From contig DHHJ01000017.1 in NCBI GenBank assembly GCA_002403205.1, positions 20,337 through 84,336 on the forward strand: 64,000 bases of DNA, given 5' to 3'. Origin of the DNA: Anaerolineaceae bacterium UBA4775 (lineage in GTDB: Bacteria; Chloroflexota; Anaerolineae; Anaerolineales; Anaerolineaceae). Positions within the stretch are counted from its first letter, which is position 1; the number at the start of each line of letters is the position of its first letter. The position numbers and the translations under genes were made by a program. This document shows, one piece after another, positions 34,532-44,316 of this stretch. The notes below the pieces were generated by a model. That model did not search any database, was not told the DNA's origin, and saw nothing but the letters and a program-made list of their open reading frames with translations.

Positions 34532-35779
34532 ATGACACATACCCCACCTATCAGCTGGATTGATAACCCGCGTGCCCGGACGATTGAACAGAGCCAGGCT
34601 GTCGACGAGCTCTTCCCTTCCGGGATTGCACGCAAAACGCGTGCTTTTCACAGCCGCATCCCGGGCTACCAGGTCAGCCCGCTCAAAAGCCTGCCCCGCC
34701 TGGCCGCCATGCTGGGATTAGGTGGCATTTGGGTCAAGGATGAATCCTTCCGCCTGAGCTTGAGTTCGTTCAAGGTATTAGGCGGCTCATATGCCATTTA
34801 CAGCTTTGTGAAATCGGCCCTGGGCGTTGATGAGCTCGATATTTTTTCCGCTGAAGGCAGCCGCCTGGTGCGGGAAAAACTGGGCGACCTAACCTTTGCA
34901 GCCGCCACAGACGGCAACCACGGGCGTGGTGTGGCCTGGTCGGCCTCGCGCCTGGGGTTCAATGCCGTTATTTACGTGCACGAAAAGACGTCCCAGGCAC
35001 GCATCCGCGCCATTGAAAGCAATGGCGCCAAAGTGGTTGTGATTGAAGGCACTTACGACGATGCCGTCCGTCAGGTGAACGATGACGCGCAAAAGAACGG
35101 CTGGCAGGTCATTTCCGATACCTCCTGGCCGGGGTACGAGGATATCCCCCGCTGGGTGATGCAGGGCTATACGACCATGTTCGCTGAAACCCAGGAGCAG
35201 CTTGCTGCCCAGGGCATCATTAAACCCAGCCACGTTCTGGTCCAGGCGGGCGTTGGCTCGCTGGCCGCCGCCACCCTGGGCTTTTACAGCCAGTTGTTCG
35301 GCCCGGGGCGGCCGCGCTCGGTGGTGGTTGAGCCCGACAAAGCCGCCTGCCTGTACCGCTCGGCAGAGATTGGCGATGGCCAGCCGTACAGCTTTGGCGG
35401 CGACCTGGATACGATCATGGCTGGGCTGGCGTGCGGCGACCCGAACCCCCAGGCCTGGCGCGTGTTGTGGGATACAGCCGATGCCTTTGTCAAATGCCCG
35501 GATTATGTCGCCGCCAAAGGTATGCGCGTGTACGGCGTGCCGCTGGCTGGTGATCCCTTCGTGGTGTCCGGGGAATCAGGGGCAGCCACGCTGGGTGCCT
35601 TGATGTTCATCATGCAACGGCCGGAATGCGCCCCCCTGCGCGCATCCCTCGGTTTGGACAGCCGTTCAGAAGTGCTGCTGATCAACTCGGAGGGCAACAC
35701 CGACCCCACATACTTTCGGCGGGTGGTTTGGTCGGGCCGGCACCCGGTCCCGGAGGCTTACACCACCCTGGAGGAGTAG
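34532..35779 (+). CDS. Diaminopropionate ammonia-lyase (PLP-dependent)
   Basis: The enzyme degrades 2,3-diaminopropionate to pyruvate and ammonia using PLP. The lysine that binds PLP is Lys81 in LSSFKVLGGSYA, followed by AAATDGNHGRGVAWSA, the phosphate-binding and Asn motif of this fold-type II family, and GDPNPQAW, which marks the YgeX/DpaL group. 415 residues is full length. The ATG follows GGAGG by 5 nt. It lies between ccmF and ccmH and may be an insertion into the ccm locus with its own upstream region of 180 bp. Confidence 0.9.
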   Translation: MTHTPPISWIDNPRARTIEQSQAVDELFPSGIARKTRAFHSRIPGYQVSPLKSLPRLAAMLGLGGIWVKDESFRLSLSSFKVLGGSYAIYSFVKSALGVDELDIFSAEGSRLVREKLGDLTFAAATDGNHGRGVAWSASRLGFNAVIYVHEKTSQARIRAIESNGAKVVVIEGTYDDAVRQVNDDAQKNGWQVISDTSWPGYEDIPRWVMQGYTTMFAETQEQLAAQGIIKPSHVLVQAGVGSLAAATLGFYSQLFGPGRPRSVVVEPDKAACLYRSAEIGDGQPYSFGGDLDTIMAGLACGDPNPQAWRVLWDTADAFVKCPDYVAAKGMRVYGVPLAGDPFVVSGESGAATLGALMFIMQRPECAPLRASLGLDSRSEVLLINSEGNTDPTYFRRVVWSGRHPVPEAYTTLEE

Positions 35780-35941
35780 GCAACTATTCGATTTCTCACC
35801 CAGGGTCCGGGTGAATCGCCCGGCTGCTGGATCACCCCATTGCCGTGACCATTGCCCTGCCCGGGAATGACAAACCGCCTCTCCACGAGGTGGTTTGTGT
35901 ATGGTATCCTTAGGGTCACTCTAAAAGATCACTTATTGTCA

Positions 35942-36424
35942 ATGTTAGATCCTATTTCTGCACCCAAATTACGCTTGATCCTGCTGCTGGCAGTCTTGCT
36001 GTCCGTGGTACAGCCTGTGCGCCCTACCTGGGCACAGGATCCGACCCCTTCTGATGACGAAGTCAACCGGATTGCTAGCCAGCTTTACTGCCCCATTTGC
36101 GACAACCTGTCCCTGGATGTCTGCCCGCTGGAGGCCTGCCAGCAATGGCGCGATTTAATTCGCGAGCAACTGGCTCAGGGCTGGACTGAACGTGAGATCA
36201 AAGATTACTTCATCGCTCAATACGGCGACCAGGTTTCAGGCGAGCCGCCACGCCGCGGTTTGAACTGGGTGCTGTACCTGGCGCCGCCCATCATCGTCCT
36301 GGGCGCGTTTGCCCTGCTGGTGGCAAATCTGAAGCGGCCTGCGCGGCAAACCCCCGCCGCGAGCAGCGAACCAGACAGCCCAGAGATTGAACCAGACCAC
36401 CAGGCGCGCAGAAAGGTGAATTAA
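35942..36424 (+). CDS. ccmH: Cytochrome c maturation protein CcmH (CycL type)
   Basis: CcmH is a membrane-anchored oxidoreductase that keeps apocytochrome CxxCH thiols reduced. From this start (160 residues) it has a signal/anchor (about 10-30), the redox motif LYCPICDN (Cys50 and Cys53), further Cys61 and Cys66, and a C-terminal helix (about 103-120). The extra cysteines are more than the single CxxC usual in proteobacteria. The start is uncertain; the frame extends upstream to 35852 without a good ribosome site. ccmG follows by 4 bp. Confidence 0.88.
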   Translation: MLDPISAPKLRLILLLAVLLSVVQPVRPTWAQDPTPSDDEVNRIASQLYCPICDNLSLDVCPLEACQQWRDLIREQLAQGWTEREIKDYFIAQYGDQVSGEPPRRGLNWVLYLAPPIIVLGAFALLVANLKRPARQTPAASSEPDSPEIEPDHQARRKVN

Positions 36425-36428
36425 CCAC

Positions 36429-37010
36429 ATGCCGGAAGCCAGCTCACAAGCCCCATCTACACAGCCTAAACGGGTCAGCCTTTGGGCGATCGCTGCATTT
36501 ACCGGGGTGTTGGTCGTTTTGGTGTTGATGGGCATCCGCTTGGTTCAAAACGATGCGACGCCCGTCAGGCTGGGAGAAGCGCCTAAGGATTTTTCTCTCA
36601 GAACCTACACTGGCGAGGTGATCAACACAGCGGACTTACGCGGCCAGGTGGTTTTGATCAATTTCTGGGCGTCCTGGTGCACCACCTGCGACCAGGAGGC
36701 GGCCTTTCTGGAACAAGCCTGGCAGCATTACCAGCTCGAAGGCGAAAAACAGGGTGTGATCTTCCTCGGTGTGGCCTATATGGATACGGAAAGCGCCTCA
36801 CGGGCATACCTGGCAGATCACGGCGTCACCTACCCGAGCGGACCGGACCTGCGCAGTGAGATTTCAAGGATTTACCAGGTCAAGGCGGTGCCCGAAACCT
36901 TTATCCTGGATGCTGAAGGCGCCTTGCGCTATCAGAAAATTGGCGCTTTTGGTTCGTTCAGCGAGCTCCAATCGGCGCTTGAGGGTGTTTTGGCCTTTTC
37001 TTTGGATTAA
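36429..37010 (+). CDS. ccmG: Thioredoxin-like thiol:disulfide oxidoreductase (CcmG/ResA/TlpA type)
   Basis: A single N-terminal anchor (about 17-37) precedes a thioredoxin fold with the active site WCTTC (Cys84, Cys87) and a cis-Pro in AVPETFILD. It passes electrons to the CcmH/apocytochrome system on the outer side of the membrane. 193 residues. It is immediately after ccmH and 27 bp before the ABC ATPase gene, so the four genes may be one operon. A CcdA-type electron donor is not in the window. Confidence 0.9.
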   Translation: MPEASSQAPSTQPKRVSLWAIAAFTGVLVVLVLMGIRLVQNDATPVRLGEAPKDFSLRTYTGEVINTADLRGQVVLINFWASWCTTCDQEAAFLEQAWQHYQLEGEKQGVIFLGVAYMDTESASRAYLADHGVTYPSGPDLRSEISRIYQVKAVPETFILDAEGALRYQKIGAFGSFSELQSALEGVLAFSLD

Positions 37011-37037
37011 TTCGGGTGCAGGAGGGAGACTGATTTG

Positions 37038-37748
37038 GTGCAGGAAAGAGAACATGTGACGGGACAACCTGAGGAGCCATTTTTAAGCGTGGAGGGTCTG
37101 ACCTATCAGGTTGACGGTCAGACCATTTTGTCAGGGGTTAGTTTTGAGGTCTGGGCCGGGGAGCGCGTGGCCGTGTTTGGCCCTTCAGGGGTGGGAAAGA
37201 GCACCCTGATCAGGCTGCTGAACCGGCTGGACGAGCCCACATCCGGGACAATCCGGATCAGCGGCCAGGATTACCGTGATATTTCCCCGCGCCTGTTGCG
37301 GCGCCGCTTGGGAATGGTCATGCAAAGCCCAAACCTGTTTCCGGGCACGGTGGCGGACAACCTCCGTTTTGGGCCGCATGCCCACGGTGAGACACTGAGC
37401 GATGATATGATCCGGACGCTGCTATCCGGTGTTGACCTGGCTGGCTTAGAGGACCGCGAGGTCAGCAAGCTGTCTGGCGGTGAGGCTCAGCGCGTCAACC
37501 TGGCCCGCACCCTGGCAAACCAACCGGAAGCCCTGCTGCTGGATGAACCCACGTCCGCCCTGGACCAGGCGGCAAAAAGAGATGTGGAAGAGACGATCCT
37601 TTCCGTCATCAATACCCAAAATGTGACCTGTATTCTGGTCACCCACGACCGGGCACAGGTGACGCGGCTGGCTGAGCGTGTGCTGCTGCTTGAGGATGGC
37701 CGGCTGGTGGCAGACGGGTCTATAGCGGAGGTGCTGGATGCTGAGTAG
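37038..37748 (+). CDS. fetA: ABC transporter ATP-binding subunit (FetA/YbbL type)
   Basis: The ATPase has Walker A GPSGVGKST, signature LSGGEAQR, Walker B ALLLDEPTSALD and the H-loop in LVTHDRAQ. With the UPF0014 permease directly after it, it matches FetAB, an exporter linked to iron and peroxide resistance in Escherichia coli. The likely start is GTG at 37038 or TTG at 37035; GGAGG lies about 10 nt upstream. It overlaps fetB by 11 nt, so translation is coupled. Its closeness to ccmE-H suggests a link between iron export and heme use, which is inference. Confidence 0.88.
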   Translation: MQEREHVTGQPEEPFLSVEGLTYQVDGQTILSGVSFEVWAGERVAVFGPSGVGKSTLIRLLNRLDEPTSGTIRISGQDYRDISPRLLRRRLGMVMQSPNLFPGTVADNLRFGPHAHGETLSDDMIRTLLSGVDLAGLEDREVSKLSGGEAQRVNLARTLANQPEALLLDEPTSALDQAAKRDVEETILSVINTQNVTCILVTHDRAQVTRLAERVLLLEDGRLVADGSIAEVLDAE

Positions 37749-38532
37749 ATGGATTGAAAACCAGGTCTGGTTGGGCGCTGCCCAGGCCGGCATCACCATG
37801 GTTGCGGCTTTACTGGTTGTCTGGGTGACCGATCGGCTGAAACTCGGGCTGAAAAAGGACATCCTGGTGTCTTTGGGGCGCGGCATTGTGCAGATCGTGC
37901 TGGTAGGCTTTCTGCTCACCGTCATCTTCAGCGCAGACTTGTGGATAGCCATCCCGGTCATTCTTGGGATGATTGCCATAGCCAGCGTGATGACCATTCA
38001 GCGGGTGAAAAACATCCCCAACGCCCTGTGGATTTCCCTGGTGGGGATCGCTGCCGGTGCTGGCTTGGTGATCTCCGTGATGACCTTTTTGGGCGTGATA
38101 GAACAGGCCCTCACCTCCATCATCCCCATTGGCAGCATGATGGTGTATGGCGCTATGAACACCAACGCCCTGATGATCGAACGCTTCCGCTCCGAGGTTA
38201 CCTCACATGTTGGTCAGATCGAGGCTGGGCTGGCGCTGGGTGCGTCTCCGGAGCAAGTCATCCGCCCGTACACCCGCCGAGCGGTCTCGGCCGCACTGAC
38301 GCCCAACATCAACGGCTTGCGCTCGTTGGGGATTGTGTGGATCCCGGGTGCAATGGCGGGCATGGTGCTGTCCGGTCAAAACCCGGCCTATGCCGGTTTC
38401 TACCAGTTTGTGGTCTCAGGCTCGATCTTTGTGACCGCCAGCATCACCGTGTTGATCTCCATTGTCCTGCTGCGAAAACAGGTGTTCTCAAAGGCGGAGC
38501 AGCTTTTGCTGCGCGCCGGAGAAGGGGTCTAA
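37738..38532 (+). CDS. fetB: ABC exporter permease FetB (UPF0014)
   Basis: The 264-residue protein has seven membrane segments and the UPF0014 signature GSMMVYGAMNTNALMIERF (about 135-153), followed by LALGASPEQVIRPYTRRAV, the cytoplasmic coupling loop. With fetA it forms an exporter of iron or a related metal across the membrane. The ATG overlaps the end of fetA. It is the last gene of the ccmE-fetB run and converges on the transporter gene at 38559. Confidence 0.9.
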   Translation: MLSRWIENQVWLGAAQAGITMVAALLVVWVTDRLKLGLKKDILVSLGRGIVQIVLVGFLLTVIFSADLWIAIPVILGMIAIASVMTIQRVKNIPNALWISLVGIAAGAGLVISVMTFLGVIEQALTSIIPIGSMMVYGAMNTNALMIERFRSEVTSHVGQIEAGLALGASPEQVIRPYTRRAVSAALTPNINGLRSLGIVWIPGAMAGMVLSGQNPAYAGFYQFVVSGSIFVTASITVLISIVLLRKQVFSKAEQLLLRAGEGV

Positions 38533-38558
38533 GTGGTGTTTGGCGGGAGAAAAAAGTA

Positions 38559-40325
38559 TTACAGCGGCCACAACCAGGGCACCATCAATATCGCAATCAC
38601 ATAGATCAAGATCGTCAGGATGGACCCAACTTTGACAAAATCGAAAAAGCGATAATTACCCGGGCCGTAGACCATCAGGCAGGCGGGCTCTAACGGGGTG
38701 ATGAAGGAATTGCTGGCGCCGATGGCGATCATGATGGCAAAGGTGCGTGGGTTTAAGCCCAAATGCAGGGCGGCCTGCATGGCGATGGGGGTGATGATCA
38801 CTGCTGCTGCCTGGTTCGACATGGGCTGGGTTAACGCCAGGGACAGGAAGAAAAAAGTCGATAGGAGCAGGATGGGGTTGGAAAGCCCGATCAGTTCCAC
38901 GATCTCATCCGCCAGCAGCGAGGCCAAACCGGTCACCTCCATCGCCCGTCCGAGCGACAGCATGCAGGCAATCAGCAGCCAGGCGCTCCAGTTCACCTGT
39001 CGATAGGCCTCTTCGGGGGTGATACAGCGGGTGATGAAGACGGCCAGGGCACCCAGCATCACCCCAACAGGTAGCGAAAGCACGTTGACCGAAACCAGCA
39101 AGATCACACCGCCAAAAATGGCCAGCGCCAAAGTGGTTTTCCTTGTCTCTGGCATGACATCCATTTCACCCGAAACGACCCTGAAATTGATATTCCTCGC
39201 GAGGCTTTGGATTGTTTCCGGGTTGCCTTGCAGCAGCAATTGATCACCGACCTGCAACCGGGTCAGGCTGATGCGGTGGCGAATGGTTTCTCCTTTGCGG
39301 TTGATACCCAGCACCTGCAGCCCATACCGGTCTCTAAAGCTCACCCCGCGCAGGGTCCGGCCGATCAGCGGCGATCCGGGCAGCAGGATCACCTCGGCCA
39401 GGGAGAGGTTCCTGGTCATGTCGGAATTGGGCTCAAATTCACCTGTGAACTCGACAGAATTCTCCTCCCGCAATGTGAGCAGGTTGGTTTTGTTGCCTTC
39501 GATCAACACCCGATCACCTGGTTGAAGAATGGTGCTGGCCCGGGGTGCGACCGGAAGACCGGATTCCTTTAAGATTCGCAGGATATACAGGTCATAATCC
39601 TTCCCCAGGCCGATCTCGTTGAGCGATTTTCCCGCCCAGGGTGATTCTGGGGTGACCTTGAATTCTGAAATGTACGCGAGGATTTCTGCCTGGGGATCGG
39701 GGGTCTTGGAATCACGGATCGGGATCAGGTGCCTTCCGATAAAGTACATATACAGCAAACCCACGATCAAAATGGGCACGCCCACTACAGTGAGTTCGAA
39801 CATGCCCAAAGGCGCCAGCCCGTATTGCGTCAACAAACCGCTGACAACCACGTTGGTCGATGTGCCCACCAAAGTGACCGAACTGGCCAGGATGGTCGCA
39901 AAGGCCATGGGCATCAGCAACTTCGAAGGGTGGATTTTTAAGCGCCGTGACAGGCCGATGGTCATGGGTGTGTAAAATGCCGCAGTGGCTGTGTTGGAAA
40001 TAAAGGCGCTGATCAGGCCAGCAGAGCCAGTGATGATCCAATACAATTGCTTTTTGTTTTCACCAACGGACTGGAAGATCTTCCGGGAGAGGATCTGGAC
40101 GATCCCCGTGCGCACCAAGGCAGCAGTCAGGATCAAGATCCCCAGGATCATCATGGAGGTATCGCTTCCAAACCCCTCAAAAGCAACCTGGGCCGGCAGC
40201 ACGCCGGTCAGGATCAGGGCCATCATGAGCCCCAGGGCGATCACATCTGCCGGGAGGGTCTCGATGGAAAACAGCACCAGGGCAACAATAATAATGACAA
40301 TCAGGATGATCATGGAAGCGGTCAT
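38559..40325 (-). CDS. SLC13-family permease with two TrkA-C domains
   Basis: A DASS/ArsB-like transporter: twelve or so membrane segments with the helical hairpins PILLLSTFFFLSLALTQPMS and ISNTATAAFYTPM (Asn-Thr loops that bind the anion and sodium), interrupted by two soluble RCK_C (TrkA-C) domains at about 190-290 and 300-390. The family imports dicarboxylates, sulfate or citrate; the RCK_C pair may gate it by a nucleotide. The ATG at 40325 has AGG 7 nt upstream and cuts off a 31-codon frame extension. Confidence 0.9.
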   Translation of the reverse strand: MTASMIILIVIIIVALVLFSIETLPADVIALGLMMALILTGVLPAQVAFEGFGSDTSMMILGILILTAALVRTGIVQILSRKIFQSVGENKKQLYWIITGSAGLISAFISNTATAAFYTPMTIGLSRRLKIHPSKLLMPMAFATILASSVTLVGTSTNVVVSGLLTQYGLAPLGMFELTVVGVPILIVGLLYMYFIGRHLIPIRDSKTPDPQAEILAYISEFKVTPESPWAGKSLNEIGLGKDYDLYILRILKESGLPVAPRASTILQPGDRVLIEGNKTNLLTLREENSVEFTGEFEPNSDMTRNLSLAEVILLPGSPLIGRTLRGVSFRDRYGLQVLGINRKGETIRHRISLTRLQVGDQLLLQGNPETIQSLARNINFRVVSGEMDVMPETRKTTLALAIFGGVILLVSVNVLSLPVGVMLGALAVFITRCITPEEAYRQVNWSAWLLIACMLSLGRAMEVTGLASLLADEIVELIGLSNPILLLSTFFFLSLALTQPMSNQAAAVIITPIAMQAALHLGLNPRTFAIMIAIGASNSFITPLEPACLMVYGPGNYRFFDFVKVGSILTILIYVIAILMVPWLWPL

Positions 40326-40484
40326 AATGTAGCCTGCCTGAGCGGTGACGGTTCGACCTGGGTTTATTATACAGGTAAAGGCTGTGAGCTGGCAGCCTTC
40401 TTGTAACCAGGGGAACAATTCGATCCCCCAAGCGTCTTAAAGTTCGATGCAAGGGCTTCTAACGCTATTTTAAGGCGTGTGCAG

Positions 40485-40490
40485 TATAAT
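40485..40490 (+). promoter_or_regulatory. -10 element of the VanW-domain gene
   Basis: TATAAT lies 8 nt before the ATG run at 40499, so the transcript would begin about at the start codon. CTGGAG lies between, where it may be outside the mRNA. Confidence 0.5.
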
Positions 40491-40498
40491 CTGGAGCT

Positions 40499-42361
40499 AT
40501 GATGATGAACACAAACAGCTCGAACAACGCTTCAAAAGACACTCTGCATCGGGTTTTGATGGCCCTTCCGGTAACCCTGGTGGTGTTCGGCCTGGTGGTT
40601 GGCCTTGCCTTGCTGGGGTTTGAGGTGGTGTATGCCGATCGGGTTTACCCTGGTGTGCATGTGCAGGATATTGACCTATCAGGCATGACCCTGGAGGAGA
40701 CACACGAAATTTTGGGTGAAGCCTTGCGGTATGCCCAGGAAGGTCACCTTCAATTCACGTACAAAGACCAGGTGTGGGAATTCAACCCGAGTGAATTGGG
40801 TTACCGCATCGACCCCTCCACCAGCGCAGATGAAGCCTTTGGGGTGGGCCGCCAGCATTGGCTGCCCATGAACCTGGCTGAAAAGGTGCGCGCCTGGTTC
40901 TCAGGGGTGCAGATTTCCCCCGTCGCCAGCTACGATGAGCGGATGGCATTATCCGTCCTGCAGTCCATTGCGGCAGCGATCGACCAGCCAGTGGTTGAAG
41001 CTTCATTAGCGCTGCAAAACACGGATGTGGTGGTGATCAGCGGCCAGGTGGGCCGCGAGGTGGATATCCATGGCACCCTGGGGGCAATCGCCCCCGCACT
41101 CCTTCAGATGCAGGATGCGGTCATACCCCTGTTGGTTGAGGAAACCGAGCCCGTGATCATGGATGTCGGCCCCCAGGCAGCGCTGGCGCGGGCGATCCTA
41201 AGCGAGCCCCTGGTGCTGACTGCCCCCGATCCTGAAAATGGGGAGGCCCTGTCCTGGTCGATCGCACCGGAGGATTTAGCGTCCATGCTTAACGTCCGCC
41301 GGGTTGACGGCGATCAGGCGGATGAACCGGCATACCAAATTGGGGTCAACGAGCACCTCTTCAATGTGTACTTAAGCAGCCTGGCACCCGGCTTATCGGT
41401 GTACCCCGTCAATGCCCGGTTCATTTTCAATGACGACACGAGTCAACTGGATGTGATGGAACCGGCAGTGATCGGACGGGAACTGGATATTGAGGCGAGT
41501 GTTGAGCAGATCAACTCGGCGTTGATTGGCGGTTCCCATGAAATCGGACTGGCCTTCACCACCATTAACCCGGCGGTGACGGACACAGCCACCGGCGAAG
41601 AGCTGGGGATCACCGAATTGGTTCACCAGGAAACCTCGTATTTCTTTGGCTCTGAGGCAGCCCGTGTGCAAAACATCCGCGCGTCATCTGCTCGTTTTCA
41701 CGGCTTGCTGATCGCCCCGGGCGAGACATTCTCCATGGCACAGGCGTTGGGCAATATCAGCCTGGATAGCGGGTACGCCGAGGCACCCATCATCTATGGC
41801 GGGCAGACCATTCAGGGCATCGGCGGGGGCGTGTGCCAGGTGAGCACCACCCTGTTCAGGGCGGCTTTCTTTGCCGGGTTCCCGATCGTGGAGCGGCATG
41901 CCCATTCTTACCGGGTCGGATATTACGAACAGCGCAGTAACGGTGCTCGTGATCCTTACCTGGCCGGCCTGGATGCGACGGTTTATGTGCCCATCGTCGA
42001 CATGAAATTCATCAACGACACCGACCATTGGCTCCTGATGGAGACTTACCTTGGAAATTATTCCCTGACCTGGAAGTTTTATTCCACCAGTGACGGGCGC
42101 ACCGTCAGCTGGCAGACCACCGGGCCAACGAATGTTGTCCCGGCACCCGATCCGCTCTACCGTGAAAACCCCGATCTTTCCACCGGAACCATCAAACAGG
42201 TGGATTATGCCGCCGATGGTGCGGATATCAATGTGACTCGCACGGTTTACCGCAGCGATCAGGTTCATTTTTCAGATGCCTACTTTACCCGTTTTCAAGC
42301 CTGGCAGGCGGTTTATGAATATGGCCCGGGGACGGAGATCCCAGAGCAAAATAACGATTAA
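40499..42361 (+). CDS. VanW-domain cell-surface protein
   Basis: The 620-residue protein has one N-terminal membrane helix (about 20-43), two or more PG_binding_4-type repeats in residues 50-360 (ADRVYPGVHVQDIDLSGMT is the first), and a VanW domain (about 375-530) with ETSYFFGSEAARVQNI, IAPGETFSMAQALG and GGGVCQVSTTLFRA. VanW was named from a vancomycin resistance locus; its biochemical role is unknown, but the architecture suits a wall-associated protein. Several adjacent ATGs exist at the start. The TATAAT close to it suggests a short leader. Confidence 0.92.
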   Translation: MMMNTNSSNNASKDTLHRVLMALPVTLVVFGLVVGLALLGFEVVYADRVYPGVHVQDIDLSGMTLEETHEILGEALRYAQEGHLQFTYKDQVWEFNPSELGYRIDPSTSADEAFGVGRQHWLPMNLAEKVRAWFSGVQISPVASYDERMALSVLQSIAAAIDQPVVEASLALQNTDVVVISGQVGREVDIHGTLGAIAPALLQMQDAVIPLLVEETEPVIMDVGPQAALARAILSEPLVLTAPDPENGEALSWSIAPEDLASMLNVRRVDGDQADEPAYQIGVNEHLFNVYLSSLAPGLSVYPVNARFIFNDDTSQLDVMEPAVIGRELDIEASVEQINSALIGGSHEIGLAFTTINPAVTDTATGEELGITELVHQETSYFFGSEAARVQNIRASSARFHGLLIAPGETFSMAQALGNISLDSGYAEAPIIYGGQTIQGIGGGVCQVSTTLFRAAFFAGFPIVERHAHSYRVGYYEQRSNGARDPYLAGLDATVYVPIVDMKFINDTDHWLLMETYLGNYSLTWKFYSTSDGRTVSWQTTGPTNVVPAPDPLYRENPDLSTGTIKQVDYAADGADINVTRTVYRSDQVHFSDAYFTRFQAWQAVYEYGPGTEIPEQNND

Positions 42362-42481
42362 ATCGGCCGGGAGCAAGCTTTTCTGGCTTGCCGATGGGTA
42401 TGGTAGACGGATCATGTGATTTAGTATAGAATTAACCCGTCCGTTCAAGAACAGATGATAGGACGGCACCTCGGAGGTTAG

Positions 42482-42703
42482 ATGGTCAATCAAGAATTGC
42501 TGGATATGCTGCGTTGCCCAAACTGTGTACAGGAAAGTGATGGCCTGCTTGACTTTTATCAAGAGAGCTGGCTGATTTGCCAGGAATGCGGCCGGAAATA
42601 CCCCATCGTTGACGACATTCCCGTGATGTTGATCGATGAGGGCGACAAATGGATCAACACAGACACAAGCGATCTGCCGGTGCCGCCGCCTCCGCTGGAT
42701 TAA
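42482..42703 (+). CDS. Trm112-like zinc-binding protein
   Basis: A 73-residue protein with CPNC and CQEC zinc knuckles around the family sequence LLDMLRCPNC and GRKYPIVDDIPVML, typical of Trm112/YcaR-type proteins. Relatives activate or stabilise methyltransferases or serve as folding helpers. The C-terminus is Pro-rich. The ATG follows GGAGG by 4 nt. It lies between the VanW and LCP genes, 97 bp before the latter. Confidence 0.88.
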   Translation: MVNQELLDMLRCPNCVQESDGLLDFYQESWLICQECGRKYPIVDDIPVMLIDEGDKWINTDTSDLPVPPPPLD

Positions 42704-42799
42704 AACGTCCCATTGATGTATTTTTTCCTTCAAACAAGGTTGTTGTGCAGCAGAGTCCCTGTTTGATCGTTATATGCGAGATTCACAAAGGATCATAAG

Positions 42800-44212
42800 A
42801 TGTCCTTCTTGAAAAATATTGGTAAAAATTTCCCTAAAGACCGTACGACCCGCATCATTTTAGGTGCCATGGTTTTACTGGCATTGGTGGGCGCCTTTTT
42901 TGGCTTTCGGGCGGTCAGGCATGTGGTCGCCACAAACCAGACCTTTTCACTGCCCGGCGACCCCGTGATCAGACAACCATCATCCGGGGAAAATAACGGC
43001 GAAGAAAGCGGTCAGTCTGCAGTGACGGCTTCTGTGCCATCGGCCAGTTTGCCCAGCCCAGAGCCCTGGGACGGCGTCAGCCGTGTGAACATGCTTCTGA
43101 TGGGCCTGGACTATCGCGATTGGGAAGCCGGCGATACCCCGCGCACGGATACGATGATCCTGCTGACCTTTGATCCCCTCAGCAACACGGCCGGCATGCT
43201 CTCCATTCCCCGCGACCTGTGGGTGCCGATTCCCGGGTTCGATTACAACAAGATTAACACGGCCTATTACCTGGGCGAGGTGTACAACCTCCCCGGTGGG
43301 GGCGCAGGTTTGGCCATGAAAACCGTGGAAGAACTCCTGGGCGTCCCGATCCAGTATTATGCCCAGATCGATTTTCAGGCATTTGTGGATTTTATCGACC
43401 ACATTGAAGGTGTCCGGCTGACCTTTGAAGAGCCGATGGTGCTCGACCGGCGCGGCCAAGGGAATACCGTCACCATTGAGCCCGGCGTGGTCACCCTGCC
43501 AGGTGAATATGCCCTGGCTTATGTGCGGGCCAGAACGAGCGAGGGCGGCGATTTTGATCGGGCAAAACGACAGCAGTACCTCATCATGGCTGTGCGGGAC
43601 CGCATCCTCGAATTTGATATGATGCCCAAGCTGGTAGCCAACGCGCCGCAAATTTATAATGACATTTCCGCCGGTGTTAACACCAATATGACCTTGAACG
43701 AGGTGATCAAGCTGGGCTGGTCGGTCCTGGATATCGATCGCAATGACATTAAAACCCTGGTGATCAGCAATGAGTACACCACCATGGCTAAATCGGAAGA
43801 TGGACTGGATATCCTCCGGCCGGTGCCGGATAAGATCCGCCTGCTGCGGGATGAGATGTTTGGCATCGGAGATATTCTCGGGCCGGTGGCTGAGGGCGAG
43901 ATGAGCGAGATCATCGCTGAAGAGGGTGCGCGGGTCTCCGTTCGTAACGGGTCTTCCCATGTGGGCTTGGCGACACAAACCGCAGATTGGCTCCGCCAGC
44001 AGGGATTTAACATTGTCGAAGAGACGAATGCAGAGTATACGGTCTTTAGCCAAATCCATGTCTATAACAGCACCCCGTATGCGTTAAAGTTCCTTGCACA
44101 AGCCACCGGGATCACTTCTCTCAACATCTATTATTATGAAGATGTTGAGAATGGCTTCGACATCATCGCAATTCTCGGCGATGATTGGGCCAACAATAAC
44201 CCCATGCCTTAA
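42800..44212 (+). CDS. LytR-CpsA-Psr (LCP) family protein
   Basis: LCP proteins attach polysaccharides to peptidoglycan on the cell surface. After an N-terminal helix (about 20-41), a Ser/Pro linker and the catalytic LCP domain (about 90-270) follow: MGLDYRDWEAG, PRTDTMILL, SIPRDLWVPIPG and YVRARTSEGGDFDRAKRQQ, the Arg/Asp residues that bind pyrophosphate lipid. A LytR_C-like C-terminal domain (about 380-455, RVSVRNGSSHVGLATQ) is present. The AAAGGA ribosome site precedes the ATG. Genes for glycan synthesis lie at the right end of the window. Confidence 0.93.
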   Translation: MSFLKNIGKNFPKDRTTRIILGAMVLLALVGAFFGFRAVRHVVATNQTFSLPGDPVIRQPSSGENNGEESGQSAVTASVPSASLPSPEPWDGVSRVNMLLMGLDYRDWEAGDTPRTDTMILLTFDPLSNTAGMLSIPRDLWVPIPGFDYNKINTAYYLGEVYNLPGGGAGLAMKTVEELLGVPIQYYAQIDFQAFVDFIDHIEGVRLTFEEPMVLDRRGQGNTVTIEPGVVTLPGEYALAYVRARTSEGGDFDRAKRQQYLIMAVRDRILEFDMMPKLVANAPQIYNDISAGVNTNMTLNEVIKLGWSVLDIDRNDIKTLVISNEYTTMAKSEDGLDILRPVPDKIRLLRDEMFGIGDILGPVAEGEMSEIIAEEGARVSVRNGSSHVGLATQTADWLRQQGFNIVEETNAEYTVFSQIHVYNSTPYALKFLAQATGITSLNIYYYEDVENGFDIIAILGDDWANNNPMP

Positions 44213-44236
44213 GGCTAAACTCCAAGAACACAGCAG

Positions 44237-44271
44237 CCCCGAGAGCTCAGTTGCCCTCGGGGCAGTTTTTT
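44237..44271 (+). terminator. Intrinsic terminator after the LCP gene
   Basis: CCCCGAG (44237-44243) pairs with CTCGGGG (44256-44262), followed by a T run from 44266. Confidence 0.78.
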
Positions 44272-44316
44272 GTTGTGGAGGTCACACCGTGCTGGTGCTG
44301 TGTTTTGGTTAAGCCC

